Shown here: positions 59,640 through 64,000 of the stretch, in pieces
How positions within the stretch are numbered: the first letter of the stretch is position 1
Layout: each line of letters begins with the position of its first letter
DNA from: Adiantum capillus-veneris
Taxonomy: Eukaryota > Streptophyta > Polypodiopsida > Polypodiales > Pteridaceae
Reading direction: 5' to 3'
Length of the DNA: 64,000 nucleotides
NCBI GenBank assembly: GCA_014529385.2
Contig: CM043948.1
Span: 75,414,791 to 75,478,790 of the forward strand
Program-made: the position numbers and the translations under genes
Notes under the pieces: generated by a model
Databases searched by the model: none
What the model was told of the DNA's origin: nothing
The model's input: only the letters and a program-made list of their open reading frames with translations

Positions 59640-60075
59640 ATTTTGGACTCTCAAATGGGCCCTATAAGGACTTTGACTTTCTCCCTCTTGTGCAAAATGG
59701 GTGCACATTAAAATTTTTACAAATGAAATAAAAAATTGTTGGACCTTTTGGATTTAGAATTTACTCATCGAGATCTATCCATTGATATACAACATTCCAT
59801 TAGATTTCTTATATTCTAAAAGATCTCATTTTTTGATGTGACAACTCCGTCTTATAAAATGGAATCTCTCCCCACATTTCAGCTTCAGTGGGGAGGCCAT
59901 AAACTTTACAAATCGACTCCAAATTTGTCAAAGTTTGGGGATTTAGAACCTACTTTCTAAGTCTTTCCAATGATATGTTGGTTGATAGGGTTTTGACAAA
60001 GCATTTATGTACTTCACTGGGTTGCCCACTTTGGACAAGAGTGGCAAAGTCCAAAATTTTCCTAATGAGCCTATT
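59640..60075 (-). repeat. Copia leader with internal repeat
   Basis: Two related blocks, about 59700-59790 and 59885-59970, share AAATTGTTGGACC or AAATTTGTCAAAG, GGATTTAGAA, ATTTACT or CCTACTT and a CCA(T)TGATAT segment. A related pair occurs at 22201-22680. The leader lies between the gag start and the primer site. Confidence 0.6.
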
Positions 60076-60316
60076 CTATAGAAAATTTCATTGACAAAAA
60101 TTTTGCACAAAGGACAAAATTACATGCACAGTACTGTCTGTAGTGAAAACGAAGGCCGAAATGAGCCGGAATGAAAATTTTGAGCAGACGAAGCTCTTTG
60201 AGTTGTTCGAAAGTATTTTTTGACTTACTGACGCTCACCAGAGCTCATCCAAGTCTAGGAAAGTGAGCATGTGTGTGCTGGCAATGTCAACGACTATGCC
60301 CAAGAGGATGCAACCT

Positions 60317-60328
60317 GCTCTGATACCA
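60317..60328 (-). other. Primer binding site of copia remnant 2 (Met-tRNA)
   Basis: Reads TGGTATCAGAGC on the minus strand, two bases inside the LTR end. This is the standard initiator Met-tRNA site of plant copia elements. Confidence 0.92.
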
Positions 60329-60330
60329 AT

Positions 60331-60728
60331 TGTTAGAAATAGGGTTGAAGGAAAACACACATAGCTTGGAGAAGATGAAGACTCTCAAGGAACAGAAAAG
60401 CGAGTATGTATTTCTTGGTGCACAATGAAAGATAAGCTAGACCTAGAATGATGGGTGTATATACAATGCATGGGGAAAAAAACCCCTTAGTGAGGGAAAA
60501 AATGCTTTGGCAGTCCTAAATGTGTTCACACACATCACTACCACATATATATGGTAACAAATTTCACTAATGTTTGTTTCTACAAAATGTATCTTGCTAA
60601 TGTTATTGGTTAATTTTCTAGTGGTAGGTCCTTCCTTTGGCTAGCTTGATTATAGCCACTATTTAGGAAAGTTAAAATTGATGGGCCTAATAGTTATATC
60701 TTACTTCTTTCTTTGGGAATTCCCAACA
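60331..60728 (-). repeat. 5' LTR of copia remnant 2
   Basis: Runs from TGTTGGGAATTCCC at 60728 to TTTCTAACA at 60331 on the minus strand, 398 bp, next to the primer site. No partner 3' LTR was found near 57 kb, so the 3' half of the element is lost. Confidence 0.85.
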
Positions 60729-60754
60729 AATCTGATCTGAGGTTATTCTTTTTT

Positions 60755-60850
60755 TTTTCTACATAATGGGGAAACATAGCTTGTAGAAGATCAAAGCACA
60801 AAATAGAGAGTATATTGCTTAGTGCACAATAGAAATATATGCTAGCCCTA
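60755..60850 (-). repeat. LTR fragment related to 60331-60728
   Basis: ACATAGCTTG, AGAAGAT, GCACAAT and CTAG.CCTA.AATGAT pieces parallel 60358-60453. It abuts the RT remnant to its right and the complete LTR to its left. Confidence 0.6.
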
Positions 60851-60859
60851 AAATGATAC

Positions 60860-61865
60860 AAATTTGACTGTTACAAAAGCCTTGTTTAACCAAATGAGTG
60901 TCGAGTTTCTCATACCAAGCACAAGAAGATTGCTTCAACCCATAAAAAGCTTTCTTACATTTGGACACTTTATTTTCTTGTCCTTTCTTAACAAGGATGC
61001 AAAGCCATGTTACATAAACTTCCTCAAATATATCACCATTTAAGAAAGTAGTAACAATGTCTGATGTACATTCCATCCAAAATGAGCTACCAATGCACAT
61101 AGAAAATGAATAGTAGTTGTACAACAAGTGGGAGCAAAGGTCTCTTCATAATCAATGCCTTTTTGCTGTGCATAACCTTTTGTAACAAGTCTAGCCTTAT
61201 AGAAATCAATATCACCTTTTGGCTTACGTTTCAACTTGTAAACCCACTTTATACCAATGGCCTGTTTGCTAGGAGGCAAATCACAAAAAAGTCCAAGTGT
61301 CATTTTCTATAAGTGCATCATATTCAGATTGCATGGTAGTCCTCCAGTTTTTTGAATTTTGTACTTCATCAAAATCTCCTTGTCACATAAACGAGTATGA
61401 CTAGACATAGGTGAATCCAATGTACTCTCACACAAAGTATGCACCAACCATTCCAACGTACTCATTCTCAGCCCTTTCCACATTGAGTACATTATGTACA
61501 AATATATACATTAGTAATAGACTGGTCCATAACATTTTTAAAAATCCCATAGGCTATACATGTGTCTCAATGGAATCGATATTCAAGTTTCCACCATTAA
61601 AAAGTGGGAACAAAGTTTGATAAATTTCCTATGAGCTTACATTATTATCTATGGTACATGATAACAAAGGCTGAATAGAATCTTCCACAAACACAACATT
61701 TTGTGCAACCAAGATACATTTTGTTTGTGGATGGTATAACTTGTAACCTTTGCTTTCAATATTTTCACCAACAACAATGCATTTAAAAACCTTATTACCC
61801 AATTTTTTGCACTGCATTTGTGGTACCAATGCTCTCGGAGTGTGAGGGTCTTCGAGGTCAACTGG
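60860..61865 (-). pseudogene. Copia remnant 3: integrase tail and RT start
   Basis: The integrase C-terminal part at 61629-61830 reads KKLGNKVFKCIVVGENIESKGYKLYHP and then VVFVEDS. The RT begins at 61040-61300 with IGIKWVYKLKRKPKGDIDFYKARLVTKGYAQQKGIDYEETFAPT and continues with TTFLNGDIFEEVYV and CKKAFYGLKQSSCAWYEKLD to about 60860. There it is cut by an LTR-derived fragment. It is a separate element from remnant 2, since its order restarts upstream of that element's LTR. Confidence 0.85.
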
Positions 61866-61880
61866 AATGTAGAGGAAGAA

Positions 61881-62240
61881 TTAGTGGAGCCTCAAACCAA
61901 GGGATAAGCACATAAGCTCTAGGTCCACCATTTCAAAAGACTCTTCCACCCTGCATATCTCAAGATGAAAATTTGGATCTCCACATGTCACATGCATACT
62001 AGCCACATCAGCTATAGACCGCTCTTCAATTTTCTCCCCCGCATCCAAATATCTTTGAACTTTTGCAACACAAAGTTCAGCATGCATATTGAAGATTGCA
62101 TCTGCTTCCCTATCTATACCATCAGCACAACAAATCCAATCATATAAAACATCAAGAGATTGCACTCCGCTATGCCACCCCTGTGAATAAGCATTATCAA
62201 GTTCATGATCACTCTGTCACAAGGTGAACTATCCCCTATA
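61881..62240 (-). other. Unrecognised open frame, possible captured exon
   Basis: About 115 codons in one frame, opening near 62225 just after a stop (HELDNAYSQGWHSGVQSLDV) and ending LSLGLRLH at 61881. It has balanced, host-like composition, for example DGIDREADAIFNMHAELCVA. It matches no transposon family I know and has no start codon in the best frame, as an internal exon would. Function unknown. Confidence 0.3.
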
Positions 62241-64000
62241 AGCCCCTTTTCTCCTCCATGACAGTCACGGTGCTGTGACTGTTGTTGAATGGGGAACAAC
62301 CCTATGATGTGGCAATCAGCTTCTCAGCTATAGCATAAAAAACTAGTGCAAATAGCTCCAAAGTTGATCGCCTCCGCCTGATCGTCATCTTCCTCTCCTT
62401 GCACATTGCCAAATGAGCAACACAAAGGCCGCTAGGACCTTCTTTTTCCCTTTCACTTCCCCTACTCGCTGCTTGCCACCATCTCCTCTCCTCTTCTTTC
62501 TTTCTTTTCTTTCCCCACCCTTTGGTGATCATTGCCCCCCTATCCCTTGGGGGCCCATTGACCCCCCTTCCCTTGGGCGGCCTTTCATGATGTCTAGCAT
62601 CCCCAAAATAAAAATTTCATCAAGAATTTTGTTGCCCATTTAGTTTCTTGCGTAAAGCCACATGCTTGCATCTTGAGAGAGAGCCCCTCACTTCACATCT
62701 ACTAAAAACACACCAAAGCTTATAGCCTCGCCTCTGTGGGGTAGTCCTACAATCAATACATTCCAAGAGACGACATTTCAAATAGGAAGCTTGTCAAGCA
62801 CTCAATGTGCTCTTTGAAGTGCATTTGTTTGGCGGCTAAGTCAACAATGGCCAAACGGACCAGTCAAAGATGCTATTTACTATTTTTAGTAAATGCTAAC
62901 GAGGCCAGATGATGCGGATGCGAAGTAAAGATGAAGATGAAGCAAATACAAGCAACAGATGCAGAGAAGAGTTGGAATTGATGACTATCTATGGAGTTAC
63001 GGTCACAATTGACAGTCACTTAAGTTTTAGGATTTTTCGTCAAATGACCGCAAATGCGGGTTGTAATTATGTTTTGGGCTCATCAAGAGTTCCAAGTTGC
63101 AAACATTGAGCTATATTTAGATCCTAGGCAGTGCAGATAGCAGATTAAGTGAGTTTGGCCATTTGGGTGCCCGACCACTTCTAAAAATCCTAGTGAGTAT
63201 ATAACTCAAAACACACAATGTGAAAGGGGATTCTTACTCACTTGAGATAAGATTTGTGAAGAAGGTGATGGCTATGGAGTTCTTGAGCTCTCTACAGGCG
63301 TACATGGACGATTCGGCTTCATGCCATAGCTACACTCTATCCTCTTATTTCTCATTTATGGATTGTGTGATCAATGCTTGATTAATCAAAGATTAGTGAT
63401 GCTTTTGTCGATTAATCTCTCTCTAATTTCATGTTTCCCTCTTGTTTAAGCATGCTACTAAGTGTGTGTAGGCTTGTGTAGAGTGTGTGTGCCCGATGTC
63501 GTGCAGCTCCGCTGCCATGTAGAGAAAAAGAGCAGAGAAATGCAAGCTAAGCTTCTTTGAAGCCTACACATTTACTGAGCAGTGATCAGGGCTTGATAAC
63601 AGGAAAGGTTTAATGATTAATGTATGCCAGATGCGGCCTAAAAGGACCAAGAGATTCCTCAATGATGCCAAAAATGAGTATGCTTGAAGTGAGCACAGAT
63701 GAGAGGTTATGATCGGAAACTGTAGTGCTTGATGTGCTCTACCGGCCTATCTTTACGGCTCGTCGATTGGAGCTACGGTGAAGAAGTTATGGCATTTCGA
63801 AGTTTGAGTCGATTGCAGATCCATACCAGATTGGGAAACTGCCAATTGAGGTGACAGAAATGAAATGAATGCACGGGCTTGAACTGCTCACTTTGCTGGT
63901 GTGGCACTATCCAAGACTTTTACGACATCGAAATTCATGAAGATATTGTTAGCCAAGGACTCCTGGGAGAAATAAGTTGTGCTTGGCAATGCTTTGGTCG
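62241..64000. other. No gene seen
   Basis: A CT/CCCC-rich stretch at 62390-62570 gives long frames on both strands that look compositional. The rest, to the window end, shows short open frames only. TATATAA near 63197 and TCTCTCTC near 63417 recall LTR composition, but no ends could be defined. Confidence 0.45.

Noticed and set aside
62302-62643. Open frames on both strands in CT/C-rich DNA
   Set aside because: Composition explains the lack of stops. No domain visible.

Overview
This window is transposon-dense nuclear DNA of a land plant. I found no intact host gene. The evidence is two giant Ty3/gypsy elements of the non-chromoviral Tat/Athila type, several decayed Ty1/copia elements of plant type, a Penelope-like reverse transcriptase remnant, short terminal-inverted-repeat elements and many CA/GA microsatellites. 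Polyprotein style and the plant Penelope-like remnant suggest a fern or another non-seed plant, but this is inference and the species cannot be read from the sequence.

Layout. Bases 1-16129 hold giant element 1 on the + strand. Its 5' end lies before the window. The order is gag, zinc knuckles and protease, RT-RNase H-integrase, a second protease-like domain with a Trp-repeat tail, an internal polypurine tract, a noncoding array of identical palindromes, a coiled-coil extra ORF (called ORF-X here), the polypurine tract and the 3' LTR. It sits in a Penelope-like RT remnant (16130-16924). Bases 17011-24878 are old noncoding DNA with fragments of other elements. Bases 24879-46845 hold giant element 2 on the - strand, about 22 kb. 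It has both LTRs, a candidate 5-bp target duplication and an Asp-tRNA-type primer site, and it carries three later insertions: two copies of one 245-247 bp TIR element and one LTR-like sequence of about 0.95 kb. Bases 46846-64000 hold three broken copia elements, all on the - strand (about 48.6-53.7, 57.4-60.7 and 60.75-61.9 kb), microsatellites and unassigned DNA.

How the parts fit. Elements 1 and 2 share one unusual plan, so its parts are ancestral rather than accidents of one copy. (1) A palindromic site near 24 bp recurs about every 283-287 bp in otherwise diverged repeats, on both sides of gag-pol in element 2. (2) A second retropepsin-like domain follows integrase. (3) The integrase zinc-binding region is duplicated in tandem with a 126-residue offset. 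(4) A second polypurine tract lies directly after pol. (5) A coiled-coil ORF of about 1,090 codons lies beside the palindrome array. The array together with the adjacent coiled-coil protein is the best candidate for an undescribed system, for example an element-encoded protein acting on its own DNA sites. That functional link is inference only.
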